The notes under the pieces: generated by a model
What the model saw: only the letters and a program-made list of their open reading frames with translations
What the model was told of the DNA's origin: nothing
Database searches by the model: none
Program-made: the position numbers and the translations under genes
In this document: positions 1 to 10,457 of the stretch, piece after piece
How the letters are laid out: every line of letters starts with the position of its first letter
Numbering within the stretch: position 1 is the stretch's first letter
NCBI GenBank assembly: GCA_009829735.1
Contig: CM020618.1
Span: forward strand, 26,450,894-26,514,893
From: Pyropia yezoensis
Taxonomy: Eukaryota; Rhodophyta; Bangiophyceae; Bangiales; Bangiaceae
Direction: 5' to 3'
Length of the DNA: 64,000 nucleotides

Positions 1-1009
1 AGCGATCAGGATTCGGTCAAGTTTCGTCATGATTCGCTCGACCGTCACATAAGCGGGGATAATCGCTGTACACCATCTCCGCTTCAACCCTCCGGCGCAG
101 TGGGGCTTCAAGGTGCTCCACGCTACATGTCTTTTCCTTGCGAAGGTGCTGGCGCAATACTTGCAGCCCCTTCCTCAGGCATGCACAGTGGGTGAAAATA
201 GCTTCTTTTTTCGACAGCAGCCGCAGCGCAGTCACGAAAGGGGGGATGGGAGTTAAGATGAAGGCGGCAGCTTTGTCGACGGCGCTCACGCTGACGACGA
301 TGCGGACATCGACGCGGACGTCGACGCGGCCGCTCTCCCCGCCCCTGGCGCGGGGTCTACCGCTGGTCCGCCATTGTGTCTCACAAAGTGCGCTCCTACA
401 GCGCAGTGGGGCTAGAACCATGTACCTTACGTGAGCACCTTTCCGTGTTCGGACCTGTAAACACGCTTTGCACGACCCTGTGCGGACGTGCAGCGGGCTC
501 AAATTCGTGCATTGAGCGCACGATTCTTCCCTTTTTTATGCACCCGCGGCACGGTTTCGCCATGTTCTGACACGATACATGTCCGAGATATGGAGTGGGC
601 ACACGGAAGAACGCACATCAGCACAGGCGGAATGCTTTGGGCACACGCTGAAAGTCAGGTTTCATGCTCCTGTCGTGCACAGCGGCTTGTGCGCAGCACC
701 CTCACGTGGGATGCTCACTCACGGGAGTACGTATTCCATGTACGTGAATTCGCATCATGGCGACTGACTGAGGACAACTATGAAACCTTGTCACCGGTTG
801 GTGCGTGGCCACTTGGGACCGCTCTTTTGCGTGCTCACCTCCGTGCAGCATGCCGTGCGTGACTGTCTTGACCAGCCTCGGTCGTCGCACCAGCAGGCCC
901 ACCAGCAGCAGAGGCAGTGGTCCCACTTCGAGTTGGAAACGTTATCACTGCCAAGGTCGGAGTGGAGGGTGCCCCGATCCACGGCCACCCCAACCTCCAC
1001 CGCCACCTC
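1..1009. other. No gene recognised at left edge
   Basis: Only short overlapping open frames on both strands, none with a recognisable domain or a clear codon bias. The base composition is lower in GC than the conserved gene block to the right. I see nothing else to annotate here. Confidence 0.5.
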
Positions 1010-1029
1010 TAAAAGTGCGAGGGGGGGGG

Positions 1030-1816
1030 GGTGGGAGCCGCCCACCCGTTGCCACCACCGCCGGCGACCCCCACGACGTCTGCCACCCCTCTGGCTGAGG
1101 GGGGGCTGGACGCCGCCCATTCGTCGCCACAGCCAGGACAGCCCCCACCTCCACCGCCACCCTTAATACTGAGAGGGGGGGGGCGGCACCCTCCCACCCG
1201 CTGCCGCCACGCCCGTCCCCCCCCGCGACTGTGGCCTACCGTCACGAGGGTGCGAGCGCCACCTCCCTGTTGCAGAAGCAAGGACCAAGCCCACCCCAAC
1301 CGCCGCCGCTATCGCTGGGAACGGGGGGGTGGGCGCCGCCCAGCCGTCGCTACCACCCCGGACACCCCCACGATTACAGCGAGCCCTCTCGCTGGGGGAG
1401 GCGCGGGACGCCGCCCACCTGTCGCCACCGCCAGAACCATCCCCACGACGTCTGCCACCACTCTGGCTGAGGGGGGGCTGGACGCCGCCCATTCGTCGCC
1501 ACAGCCAGGACAGCCCACAATTCCACCACCACCCTTAAAACTGAGAGGGGGGGGGCGGCACCCTCCCACCCGCTGTCGCCACGGCCGGCCACCCCCACGA
1601 CTGCGGCCACACGTCACTAGCGTCCGGCCGCCGCCTCCCTGTCTTTGCTGCAACGACCACACCCTCCTCAGCCGTCGCCACTATCGCTGCGAACGGAAGG
1701 GTTGGCGCCGCCCACCCGGTTCCACCACCCCAGAAGCCCCCAAGATTACAGTGAGCCCTCTCGCTGGGGGGGGCGGGACGCCGCCCTCCTGTCGTCACAG
1801 CCAGAGCCACCCTCAC
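1030..1816. repeat. 372-bp tandem repeat, two diverged copies
   Basis: Two anchors recur at the same distance. The string CTCTGGCTGAG starts at 1089 and again at 1461, and GATTACAG starts at 1372 and again at 1744, giving a period of 372 bp. Copies carry C-rich, CCACC-rich stretches and short poly-G runs. A partial earlier copy probably begins near 1000. The long plus-strand frame over it reads Pro, Arg and Gly repeats and is best seen as a by-product of the repeat, not a gene. Confidence 0.85.
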
Positions 1817-2192
1817 CTCCACGATCCCCCCCGTCACTGGGAGGAGTGAGAGAGACGCCTTTTGCCCTTTGGCAGAGGCAGGTTCACCCCTCCACCACCA
1901 GCACCTCGTCACCAGGGCCCGAATTCATCCACCCGAGGCGACGGGGAGATCCCAGCGGAGCTCAGGAAGTCGTCGCCTCCACCTGCATGACCAGGACCAC
2001 CGCCTGGGGCCGCCGCCGCAGCCGACGGCTGCAGCAGCGGTGCCGCAGTTACTCTTGTTCGTTTTCAGGAATGTCATTGTTGATCCTAGGCCGCGTCGTC
2101 GGCGCAGCAACTGAAGGCTCTCCTGAACATGCAATCACTATTTATGCACACGGATGGGAAGCAGCCGATAAAAGTCGGCAAACAAGACATCA

Positions 2193-3338
2193 TCACTGGC
2201 GCACCCTGCGCACGGATGGAGCGACCCGTGGGCGTGCGCGGTACACAGCCGTGATGAAGCTGTCTGTCTGGGAGGTCATGTCCTCGGAGTCAGCCGTGTC
2301 CAAGTCCATGTCCGTGTAAAACGAGCAGTTGAAAAAGAACGACGACGGCGGCGACTGGGTGATAGTCTCGACCTCCGCACGACGTTCGGGGCCCAAGCCC
2401 AGGTCCTTGTTTGTAGACCGGGCTGCCTCCATCAACAAGGCGTGCAATCCCTCTGACGTTGGACCTGGAGGCACAGGCGCCGGGGTGTCGTCAGGCGATA
2501 CGGCCCCGCCCGGCGCCGCGGCAGCAAGCGTGGCCCCACCTTCCGATGAGCCGCCAACACCAGCCCGCTCTGCCGTAGAGGCACCACCCGCGCGCGCCGC
2601 CGTGGAGCCACCACGAGCCCCACCCTCCATCGATCCGCCGCCCGAACCGCCATCACCACCACCCCCGCAGGCAATCGGGCCACTCGCCGAGACACCAGCC
2701 GCCGCTGGTCCGCCGGTATCCCCACCTGCCGTCCGTCCACCAGTACCCCCGCCAGCAGTAGGACTGCCCTCTGAGAGACCACACACCGCGAGGCCGCCGT
2801 TGTCGCCGCCTGCCGTCGAGCCATCACCACCCGGAGCCGCAGCGGGACCGGCCTCAAAGAGACCACCCGCCGCAGGGCCGCCGTTGTCCCCTCCCCCCGT
2901 TGAACCACCACCATCCCCGCCCGCGCCAAGACCCTGCACGGAGAGATCACCTGCTGCAGGGCTCGCGACGTCGGCTCCCGCAGCGAGGTCACTCGCAGTG
3001 GAACCACCACCGGGGCTCGACCCAGACCCACCCTCTTCAGTCGCGGACGACTCATTGGTTCCGCGTGGCAAGCTCCCTGACCCCGCAGCGCCATCAACGC
3101 CTCCTGCGTCGCTGGGAAACATGCTTTCAACATCGTCAACGAGTTCCAGAACCTCGCCGGAACTCTCCTCCGAGCCGCTGCCAGGGTCCGCTTCAAGAGT
3201 GAAAAAAACTTCGTACGTTCCACCCGCGGAGTCCCCGTCAGGCGTACATGCCGTCTTGCGACACATCGCAGACCAGGCGCCACGCTGCTTCCAGGAGAGG
3301 TCCAACAAAAAACGGGAACTGGGCATAGACGACGACAC
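2193..3338 (-). CDS. Hypothetical Gly/Ala-rich acidic protein, C-terminal part
   Basis: The frame encodes an acidic opening (Glu/Asp/Ser-rich, about residues 40-75). A low-complexity Gly/Ala core follows, in which a unit of roughly 30 residues with GGD(N/T)GG recurs several times. The tail is more ordinary and holds Ser-Phe-Phe-Phe and Asp-rich segments. It overlaps the end of the upstream minus-strand frame by about 100 bp and is probably its continuation in another frame. No domain is recognised. The opposite strand over the same bases is a Pro-rich frame that I take to be its shadow. A repeat-derived or decaying gene is as likely as an active one. Confidence 0.4.
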   Translation of the reverse strand: MSSSMPSSRFLLDLSWKQRGAWSAMCRKTACTPDGDSAGGTYEVFFTLEADPGSGSEESSGEVLELVDDVESMFPSDAGGVDGAAGSGSLPRGTNESSATEEGGSGSSPGGGSTASDLAAGADVASPAAGDLSVQGLGAGGDGGGSTGGGDNGGPAAGGLFEAGPAAAPGGDGSTAGGDNGGLAVCGLSEGSPTAGGGTGGRTAGGDTGGPAAAGVSASGPIACGGGGDGGSGGGSMEGGARGGSTAARAGGASTAERAGVGGSSEGGATLAAAAPGGAVSPDDTPAPVPPGPTSEGLHALLMEAARSTNKDLGLGPERRAEVETITQSPPSSFFFNCSFYTDMDLDTADSEDMTSQTDSFITAVYRARPRVAPSVRRVRQ

Positions 3339-4110
3339 CCCCTTTTGGCCACCGCAGAGTTCGCATTAGGCGTTGTGCAAGGTAGCTGGGCTTTGCAACC
3401 GTGGCCCGCTTGCCCTCCTCCAGCAGGGCAGACACGATCGCCTCGTGTGCCTTTTTCATTTTTGCCTGCACCAGCGGCGACCTCAGCGTCCGCGCCGTCG
3501 ACCGCGACTTTGACCCGCCGGCAGGGCCTCCCGAGGGCGTCGACTGCCGCTTGCCACTGGACGATCCGCGTGATCGACGCGCAGCACGCCCCGTCAGAGG
3601 CCGACCGCCTCCAGCGGCGCCTGGTGCTTCAGGACCCGCAGAGGGTGCAATCTCTGTACTGTCCGCCGCTGCCGCCCTCGAGTTCTGTTTTCCACGCTTC
3701 TGCCGCTCGGCAGCGGTCCTTCCCGCAAGCATGCGGAGCCTGGCGGCCGGCAGCAGTTGCACAGATGCACGGTAGGCCAGGTGGAGGCCGTTCCACTTGA
3801 AGTCGATGTACTCAACCACACGGCTCACGTTGCTGCCACCACTGCCATTCGAAGCCAGATGGGGAATACGCACCGTCGACAGCGTCGGAGTTGTAGCGTC
3901 TAGCTGCTCAATTACAGCTGCTTGAACTGCAGCGGCGTCAGCCGGCGTGAAGTTAGGGACGAGAGCGCCGGCCGATACCTCGAGGAAGGCGCGCGTACGA
4001 AGCCGCAGGCTTCGACACAGCCACGACCATTCCAGAGACATGGGGTTGAGCATCTTGGCTGCGAGGACGCCATTCAGCTCCCCTGGTTGGTTGTTGATAA
4101 GCTTCAGGGG
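3238..4110 (-). CDS. Hypothetical protein, central exon
   Basis: The in-frame ATG is at 4053. The frame stays open further upstream to about 4110, where the minus strand reads TTGGCCATGTGTAG then CCCCTG, a plausible 3' splice site, so this is probably an internal exon. The first half looks like a folded protein with mixed hydrophobic and polar residues. The second half is a basic, Ala/Arg/Ser-rich linker followed by a short hydrophobic segment. It ends at a TGA at 3238, where the reading appears to pass to the frame of the preceding feature by a one-base shift. The family is not recognised, and start, exon limits and integrity are all uncertain. Confidence 0.4.
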   Translation of the reverse strand, partial: PLKLINNQPGELNGVLAAKMLNPMSLEWSWLCRSLRLRTRAFLEVSAGALVPNFTPADAAAVQAAVIEQLDATTPTLSTVRIPHLASNGSGGSNVSRVVEYIDFKWNGLHLAYRASVQLLPAARLRMLAGRTAAERQKRGKQNSRAAAADSTEIAPSAGPEAPGAAGGGRPLTGRAARRSRGSSSGKRQSTPSGGPAGGSKSRSTARTLRSPLVQAKMKKAHEAIVSALLEEGKRATVAKPSYLAQRLMRTLRWPKGGVVVYAQFPFFVGPLLEAAWRLVCDVSQDGMYA

Positions 4111-4172
4111 CTACACATGGCCAACAAATCAAGATGGAACTCACGCAATGAGCCGCAGCAAACATGGGAGGT

Positions 4173-4472
4173 CTAGGGCTCGCAGAACAGCTCAGTTAGT
4201 TTTATTGTCGTAAACCGCACGTACATCGCCGCAACATGAAACCGGACCCCACCCTGTAGCACTGCTGTACCATCACACTCGATACCTGGCCAGTGACGTC
4301 CCGTGATGCGGGACCTGATGTCCAATGCAGTTGCACTGACGCCCATGGCGTCTGCGAGCCACCGGCCAGCCTGATCAACCTTCTTCATGCCTTGCGCTTT
4401 TGCAGACAGGTAGTCCGAGAGCTCCGACGATTCCTGCTCGGAGTGTGGTGAGGCAAGATTGCGCATGACCAT
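4173..4472 (-). CDS. Possible upstream exon of the same hypothetical gene
   Basis: An open frame from an ATG near 4472 reads as ordinary mixed-composition protein of about 95 residues, with an acidic Ser/Glu stretch then a helix-like Lys/Ala segment. Near its end the minus strand has GTACGT (5' splice-like, from 4224) and a CTAAC branch-point-like string, which suggests an intron before 4110. I could not make the splice phases agree for the simplest choice, so the exon boundary is not fixed. No domain recognised. Confidence 0.3.
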   Translation of the reverse strand: MVMRNLASPHSEQESSELSDYLSAKAQGMKKVDQAGRWLADAMGVSATALDIRSRITGRHWPGIECDGTAVLQGGVRFHVAAMYVRFTTIKLTELFCEP

Positions 4473-4601
4473 GACCAGGTGAAGAAGGAGAAGAAATGGT
4501 AGATGGTTTCCCGTCGTAGCACTTGGACACACACCTAAGCACAGGCGCAGCACGCGGGCGGTGACAACATGAGGCCCCATCGTCAAACAGGGCGCCCACA
4601 C

Positions 4602-5690
4602 GTTCTGTGGCCACAGAGATACGGACCTCGACGACCACGGTGGCGACGCGGTTCACTGGAGAAACTGCACTGTCCGATGCCCGCTCCCCCGCCTCGCCAC
4701 CCGCAGGCTGGTCTGATAATGCACCCTCCCACCCTCGAGTAACGCAGATTCGTGCGGGTCACCATGCGCAGCGTCTTCGAGTGGGGCGGGGTACAAGCAG
4801 GAGCTGAAAGCCGCAGCGAAGGGGTACAACCATTGCAGGAACGCATTGAGTGGAAGGGGCGTGCTCACTTCAGTTGCAGCCGCTGCAGCCATTGCGCAGG
4901 GGAGGCGCACGCACACTTTTGCGCCATTCCGCGTAGATGTGAGCGTGGCCTTGTACGGAGCGCGCCCGCATGGCGCCTCGATATATTTCTTGCAGCAGCC
5001 GCTGCAGCAGCCGCAGCAAGACGCTCGCAGGCTCTACAAGGAGCACGCATTGGCATAGCGGACTGCAGCCACCTTGCACGCCACGTGCGCGGCTGCGTTC
5101 CCTGCCCGCAAGTTCATCCTGGGACAGCACCAATGTGGTTCTTGCGGTTTAATAGGCCACATGGCGCCAATCCATGCTGTTTAACGGCGTCGACTGGCTG
5201 ATTTATGGCGCATAGCATGCTCAATCGACTATCCTTGAAAAAGTAGCTCTGGAGTAGCTCGTATCTGTTCTGGGGATGACATTTCTGTGAGCCCCGCGCG
5301 ATTTTTCACACTAGTCACGAGCATTTCCTACCTGAGTGAGATGGGGTGTCGGTCGCATCCAAGTAACCGAGGACGCTCCAAGTCAACGCATGATTCGAGT
5401 GCTGACAGCACAGCTCAGCGACGACGCTCTAGTTTGCGTGCCGACGGCGCGGGCAGGCACGTCAACCGAATGACTGTTTCCCACAGGCAGCCCGTCCGAC
5501 GGCCATCTCCCTCCAGTCGGCATCCCACCGACGTCGACCCCGTCCTCGTGGCGGACGCCATCCTCGTCGTGGACGCCGTCCTCGTCGCGCCTTCCATCCT
5601 CGTCGCGGATGCTGTCCTCGCCGTGCATGTCCCGAGCTCATCTGGTCACGGGCGCAGCCGACTGCCGATGCGGCAGCTGACCGAAGCGCT
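4602..5690. other. No gene recognised
   Basis: Short conflicting frames on both strands. A CAG/GCAGC-rich patch lies near 4990-5040. No conserved domain is visible. Confidence 0.5.
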
Positions 5691-6675
5691 CAACCCAGCA
5701 CCCACGCAACCATCGACGCCCACCGTGCCAGCGGCCAGCCTGCCGCCGCCGACGCCGCCGCCCCGGCCGCCGCGGACGACACTGGACCTACCTCGGCCTA
5801 CGGCGCTCACTCTGCGCATTCACGCGGACCACGACCACCACTTTGACGATTTCGCCGGCCACTGCGACGCCACGCTCATGCCCAGGGCGACGGCGCGGGC
5901 CTCGCCCACCCCTGTGGCCGCGCGGATGGCCCTGGCGACGAGGGCACCTACGTCGACACGGCGGCCTGTGCCGGTGTTCATGCCGGCGCTGCTTCTGGCT
6001 TCTGCACCGACGCTGCGAGCAGCGGTCAAGGCGTCGCTGCCGACTATTGTGGCGCCCTGGGGGGGATCGAAAGAGGCGCGGCGGTACTCACCATGGGGGC
6101 CCCGCCGACGCGGGCCATGGCGGCCGTGCCCAGGGCGGCCGTCACAATGGCCCACTTGCCCGCCATGGCGGCCACGGTCACCACATCGGCTGAAATAATG
6201 ACGAGGGCACCACCCTCACCAACGTAGGTGGCCACTACCCGCTCAGCCGCTACGGCGGGCTCGGTCTGTATGACAGCCACAGCCGCGTCGACTGACATGA
6301 CTACCGTGACGACCATGCCGACGCCTTCCTCGGAGGCCACGATCCGCTCGGCCACGACGACGATCACGGGAGCCCCGTCCAACAAGATGGTCACTGCCAC
6401 TACGGCAGCGATGTCGCAACCCAACACGGCCACCACGACCTTCTTGGCCACCATGCCGACCACGGCGGCCAGAGAAACACCAACCTCGGCGGCCAAATCC
6501 GCGACGGCGTCTTTCGCGGCCACGGCCACCGGGGCGCCCACAACGACGGTTTCCTCAACCGGCTCGACCCGCTCGGCCACGCCCGCGGCGCGAGGACCCC
6601 TCCGTCACGATAGCGGTCATGTCGGCGGCCTCGCTTAGCTTGGTCGCGACGGCAGCCTCGCCCCGCTCGGCTACC
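5690..6675 (+). other. Degenerate His/Gly/Asp-coding-like repetitive tract, left of retrotransposon
   Basis: One plus-strand frame is rich in GGH, GHDD and DHG type triplets, for example GGHDPLGHDDDHG near 6340. It carries stops and frame changes. The minus strand reads Val/Ala-rich over the same bases. The tract resembles the sequence that resumes right after the retrotransposon at 15920, so both are probably halves of one locus. No intact gene can be drawn. Whether it was ever a real His/Gly-rich protein is inference. Confidence 0.4.
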
Positions 6676-6680
6676 ACTAC
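6676..6680. repeat. Target-site duplication ACTAC (left copy)
   Basis: ACTAC directly precedes the TG of the left LTR. The same five bases follow the CA of the right LTR at 15915-15919. Five base pairs is the usual duplication length for Ty3/Gypsy integrases. Confidence 0.9.
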
Positions 6681-7251
6681 TGTGGTATAAAACTCGATAC
6701 TCTCAGACACGTGTCAATATCCCTCGGAGGAAAGGGACAGGTAACACAGAAAGGGGAACTACGAGAGTGGTATGCCTGTTTCCTCACGTGCCTGCTCGCA
6801 GAGCAAACAGATACGCACGGTAGTGCACACGGGGATGAGGAAAGCAAACGCGCAGTTGTCTTTTTCCTGAGGGCGCGGGCCAAGGGCGCCTCGCTGTCCC
6901 TCTTAACGTGCATCTGGGGGAGCCTCGGCACGTTGGCCAGGTAGCCCCCCCATACCCCCGAGTGGCCCCGACCCGAGTCTAACCTCGTCAGGTCGGGGGC
7001 CACTATCACTACTAATTCTATTCCCACTCACTAATCTCACACTCAAATTCTCTCAAATCAAGTCCCTCACAAGTATGCAAAAACCCATCAGAAATCCCTC
7101 TCTCACGTGTGGATAGCGTAGTCCACCGCATCCCATTGCCGAGCACGGGCCACGGCTGCCAACCATCACCACACGGCGGGCGTGTTCTGGCACCTGGTGC
7201 CCTCTGGTTGCAGTCCCGGGTCGGTGGTAAGTCGGGGCCAGGGATGCTACA
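6681..7251 (-). repeat. 3' LTR (571 bp)
   Basis: Direct repeat of 15344-15914 at about 98% identity. On the plus strand it contains TATAAAA at 6686-6692, which reads TAAAAAA-like in the other LTR. It also holds a hairpin: AGTGGCCCCGACC at 6961-6973 pairs with GGTCGGGGGCCACT at 6991-7004 across a 17-nt loop. Confidence 0.95.
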
Positions 7252-7264
7252 TAGCTTTCTCCCT
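7252..7264 (-). other. Polypurine tract
   Basis: In the sense orientation the 13 bases next to the 3' LTR read AGGGAGAAAGCTA, purine-rich and directly adjacent to TGTAGC of the LTR, as expected for the plus-strand primer of reverse transcription. Confidence 0.75.
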
Positions 7265-7439
7265 AGTCCAGCACGTCCTCGGGCCGAACCAGGTGCCACC
7301 GTGCACAGCCTCGAGAACGTCCACACCGGTGCCGAGGTCGAGCGTCCTCACCCCGGTCACGATCACCTGCTTCGATCCTGCCCCCCCCCCCCCCTTCTCC
7401 TTCACCTTGGCCCTCTCGTTCCCCCGGATTCTGGACGTC

Positions 7440-9443
7440 ATGTCCAGTTCCGAGATCCAAGCTGGGCCCGTGGTTCCGGCGGCGAGTGTTGCGGAGCAGG
7501 ACTCGGGTGGTCGCGCCCCTCTCCTGCCTCCGGTTCCTCGGGTGTCGGTGCCGGTGTCGGTCGCCACGGCGGGAGCGGATCGAGTTCTCCCGGCTTCTGC
7601 GCTGCACCCGGTCGAGACCCCCCCGGTGGGTCTCCCGGAGATGCTTTTGGGGCAGGATCCTCTGGCGGGCCGGCGCTACTCTACGGTGGTTGGCAACGCC
7701 AGTGCGGCTCAGTGCCAGCAAGATTGTCTGGCCGTCTGGCGCAAGGAACTCCAGCGCGGAGTCTTGACTGAGATGGACAGGACTCGTCTTCATGCGGCGG
7801 ACCAGATGCGCCTGGCACAAGACCGCTCCCAGAGCTTCTCGGGTTCCTCTTGGGATGCTCGCCTGGAGGATCTCCCCTTCGCGCTGGTGCTGGATCTACC
7901 CTTGACCGAGCGTCGCGTGTCTGCGTCCGTTCTCCGGTGGCCAGAGGAGGAAGGGTATGTCCACCGGGCGCTCAAGGTCTGGGACGAGGAGCTCAAGGGG
8001 TCGGGGAGCTTGAACTGTGATCCCAGTCCGAGCACGGTCGCTCTGGAGCCGCCTTTCCTGACCCGGTAATATTCCAAGTTGTCGCCGGCGCGGGAGCAGG
8101 GCGAGCGGCGCGGGCGTCAGCGTGACTTCATCGTGAGCTGCAACCATCAAGAGTTCTGGAATCTGGACAAGGCCAACCGGGCGGCGTACTACCCCAAGGT
8201 CATCCCGCAGCAGCAGGAAATCGATATCCCGGTCGGGTTTGCTCCATCCAGCATCCCCTTCACCTGGTACTTCCTGGATGCCTTGACCCAGGCGTCGATC
8301 AAGGGCTTCTTCCACTCCATCCCGTACATGATGTACACCTCCGAGATGACGGTCTTGGCGGCCAACCACTGGCTGCACGAGGTCTTGGGGTCCAACCGGC
8401 TTTGGTTCCTCCCCGACCTCCTGATGGTCTGGACCGTCGACAAGTTGACCGTCGACTTCCTGTGCAGCAAAGACGAGGATTACAAGGAGCTCTTCCAGGC
8501 GATGATTGACTTCCGGCGTCGGCTGCCGGTGCATCACCGGAGCTTCTTGAACGCGGTCGCCGAGCAGAACAGCCCGCGTCGGGATGGCTCAGGTTGGGTG
8601 CAGGTGGTCTACCAGTCTTCTCCGGCCAAGGTGCAACTGTCGATGCCGCTTCCGGCATGGCCACAGCTAGGCAGCTTTCCTGCTCCGGTCGCCCCCGATC
8701 TCCTGCCAACTGGGCCGCCGGTACAAGAGTCGGGTTGGGCCGTGACGGTTGGTCGGGCGTCTGCGGCGGCTCCGCTTCCTCCTGTTGCCCCTGTCGCCCC
8801 GGTGGCTTCGCCTGAACCGTCGCCGGCGCGTTTTCGCCCCGCTCCGGCTGCGCCGGTACTTCGGGCTCCTCCGGCACCGCGCTTGTCCGCGGCAAGTCTT
8901 GGCGTGGCCGTCCGGTCGCCGACCACTCCGGCCGTTCTTCCTCGGGCGTCTTCTTCAAAAGTCGGCGGCCCCGTACCTCTTCTTGAGTTGGGGACTCCGG
9001 TTTCTGGGGCTGTTGTGGACCGTCCGGTAGTGGCAACCTCGGGGCGGTTCGAGATCCCGGCGCCGACTCTGCGCCTTACCCGCTTCCGGGTGCCTGACTG
9101 GTACTTGAACCAGGGTGGCCCGACCTGCGACCAGTATGACGTTGGCATGATTGAAGACCTGCTGGGTCGTCTTCCGGTGCAGGTCGAAGGCGTCGGGTCC
9201 TCTCTGGTGCTGGGAACTTACGCCAGCGTCTTGAACAACGTGGTTGACCGGGTGTTTGCTTGCGCGGACAGCGGCCAGATGTCGGACAGCCCGGGGGTTG
9301 GCGAACTTCTGGCGACTTTGACGCGGCATCGCTTGGCCCAGCAGTGGTCAGAGACCTTCAATGGCTTCCAGGGGCGCCGACAGGCATATCTGGATGAGCG
9401 GGAGCGCCCGAAAACTATCGGTACTACTCCGATGGCGTCATAG
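7440..9443 (+). pseudogene. Antisense ORF of the retrotransposon, one internal stop
   Basis: A single plus-strand frame of 668 codons, antisense to gag-pol, runs from the ATG at 7440 and is broken only by TAA at 8067-8069. The first part (about 209 residues) has a Pro/Val/Ala-rich N-terminus, then a charged helical stretch (WRKELQRG and following) and an acidic Trp-containing segment. The second part begins with a well-mixed, aromatic-rich, folded-looking region (FWNLDKANRAAYYPK, WYFLDALTQ, MMYTSEMTVLAANHW). It passes through a Pro/Ala linker and ends with another compact segment (WYLNQGGPTCDQYD). There is no zinc knuckle, transmembrane span or known domain that I recognise. It converges on pol with about 260 bp between them. 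Antisense ORFs in this position are known from some plant Ty3/Gypsy (Tat-lineage) elements. Any homology to those is untested. Confidence 0.65.
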
Positions 9444-9702
9444 CTGGAAGCGCCTCGCCCGCCGCACTACGTCATCCCGCCTTCCTCCGGGTCTCGTCGT
9501 GCCGCGGAGGCAGCGCTGGAGAACGCTCACGCGGCGCAGCGTCCGCGCCGGGAGTAGTACTTGGAGGCAAGGAGGGTGAGAGTCTTGAGAGGAGCGAGGA
9601 GGGAAGAGGCGGAGAGAAGGGTTGCTCGAGCGGGTGCTTGTTTTTCTTGATAGTTCCATGCTTGCATTGCGTGTTTTCCTTGATACACCCGTTCCCTTCT
9701 TC

Positions 9703-10457
9703 TCACTCCTCTTGTTCTGCGTCCGTTGCGGGTGAGCTCCGCTCGTCCCGTGGGTCTTGATCAGCCCCTTCCACCTGGTCCTCCTCCGAGTCCGATTCCA
9801 GGATCTTGCCGGCTCTGGCCACCGGAGTGCCCTCAATCCCGTTCCGTCGCGTGTAAGCGCAGACGTCCGCAATGGGTAACCGGTTTGAGAGTTCCCAGGT
9901 ATCATCTGCCGGGTTAAAACCGAACCAGCGTACTCGCAGGCACAAGCGCCCGTCTCTCCAGGCGTGGTCGACAAACTTGACGTAGACATATTCTCGGCCT
10001 CCTTCTTGGGATAGCCAGGGTACCGCAGCCCTCTTGCGCCGGGTCAAGTCCCGTTTGCTTGGCGGTGGAGCTCGGATGACATGGTCGCTACTCACCCGGT
10101 ACGGGGAGCCATCCACGTCTAGAAGAAAGGTCCAGCCATCCGTATTCAGGATCTCATAAGGTCCATCCGTCTTAGAGTCCAGCTTCCCACGGGTCTTGCT
10201 ATGGTTGTCCACAAAAACCCAGTCGCCACCACCCAGTTCCTTGTTCTTTTCCCGAACGCCCTTGTCATAGTCCCGCTTTTATCGCTCCTGGGTCTTTGAG
10301 ATTGACTCCTTGACTCTTGGGAGCAGGAGCTTCTGTTGTTCCAGGAACTCATCTTTTGCCTTGGGACCTGACTTCAGTGCAGGCTGGAGACCGTCTGGTA
10401 TTCTTTCCAGGGAGAAGATGGTCAGCCGCCTTGGGGTGACAAAGTCGAGTGGAGCGA
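9703..10457 (-). pseudogene. Pol C-terminus with chromodomain
   Basis: Continuation of the integrase in another frame after a one-base loss in the C run at 10458-10461. It gives the GPF/Y-like integrase tail (KTDGPYEILN) and then a chromodomain. The chromodomain shows EYVYVKFVDH, RVRWFGF and DTWE, which supplies the Tyr and Trp positions of the usual methyl-lysine cage. A TAA at 10279-10281 interrupts the frame upstream of the chromodomain. In chromoviruses this domain steers integration to marked chromatin, generally heterochromatin. The acidic tail ends at the stop at 9703. Confidence 0.8.

Noticed and set aside
1031-1849. 272-residue plus-strand frame
   Set aside because: It is produced by the 372-bp tandem repeat and reads only Pro/Arg/Gly/His blocks.
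2329-3369. Pro-rich plus-strand frame
   Set aside because: It mirrors the Gly/Ala-rich minus-strand frame codon for codon. The minus frame has the better acidic and hydrophobic segments at both ends.
6044-6580. Val/Ala-rich minus-strand frame resembling a membrane protein
   Set aside because: It is the complement of the His/Gly-like repeat. The hydrophobicity comes from GTG/GCC repeats, and no loops or charged ends of a membrane protein are seen.
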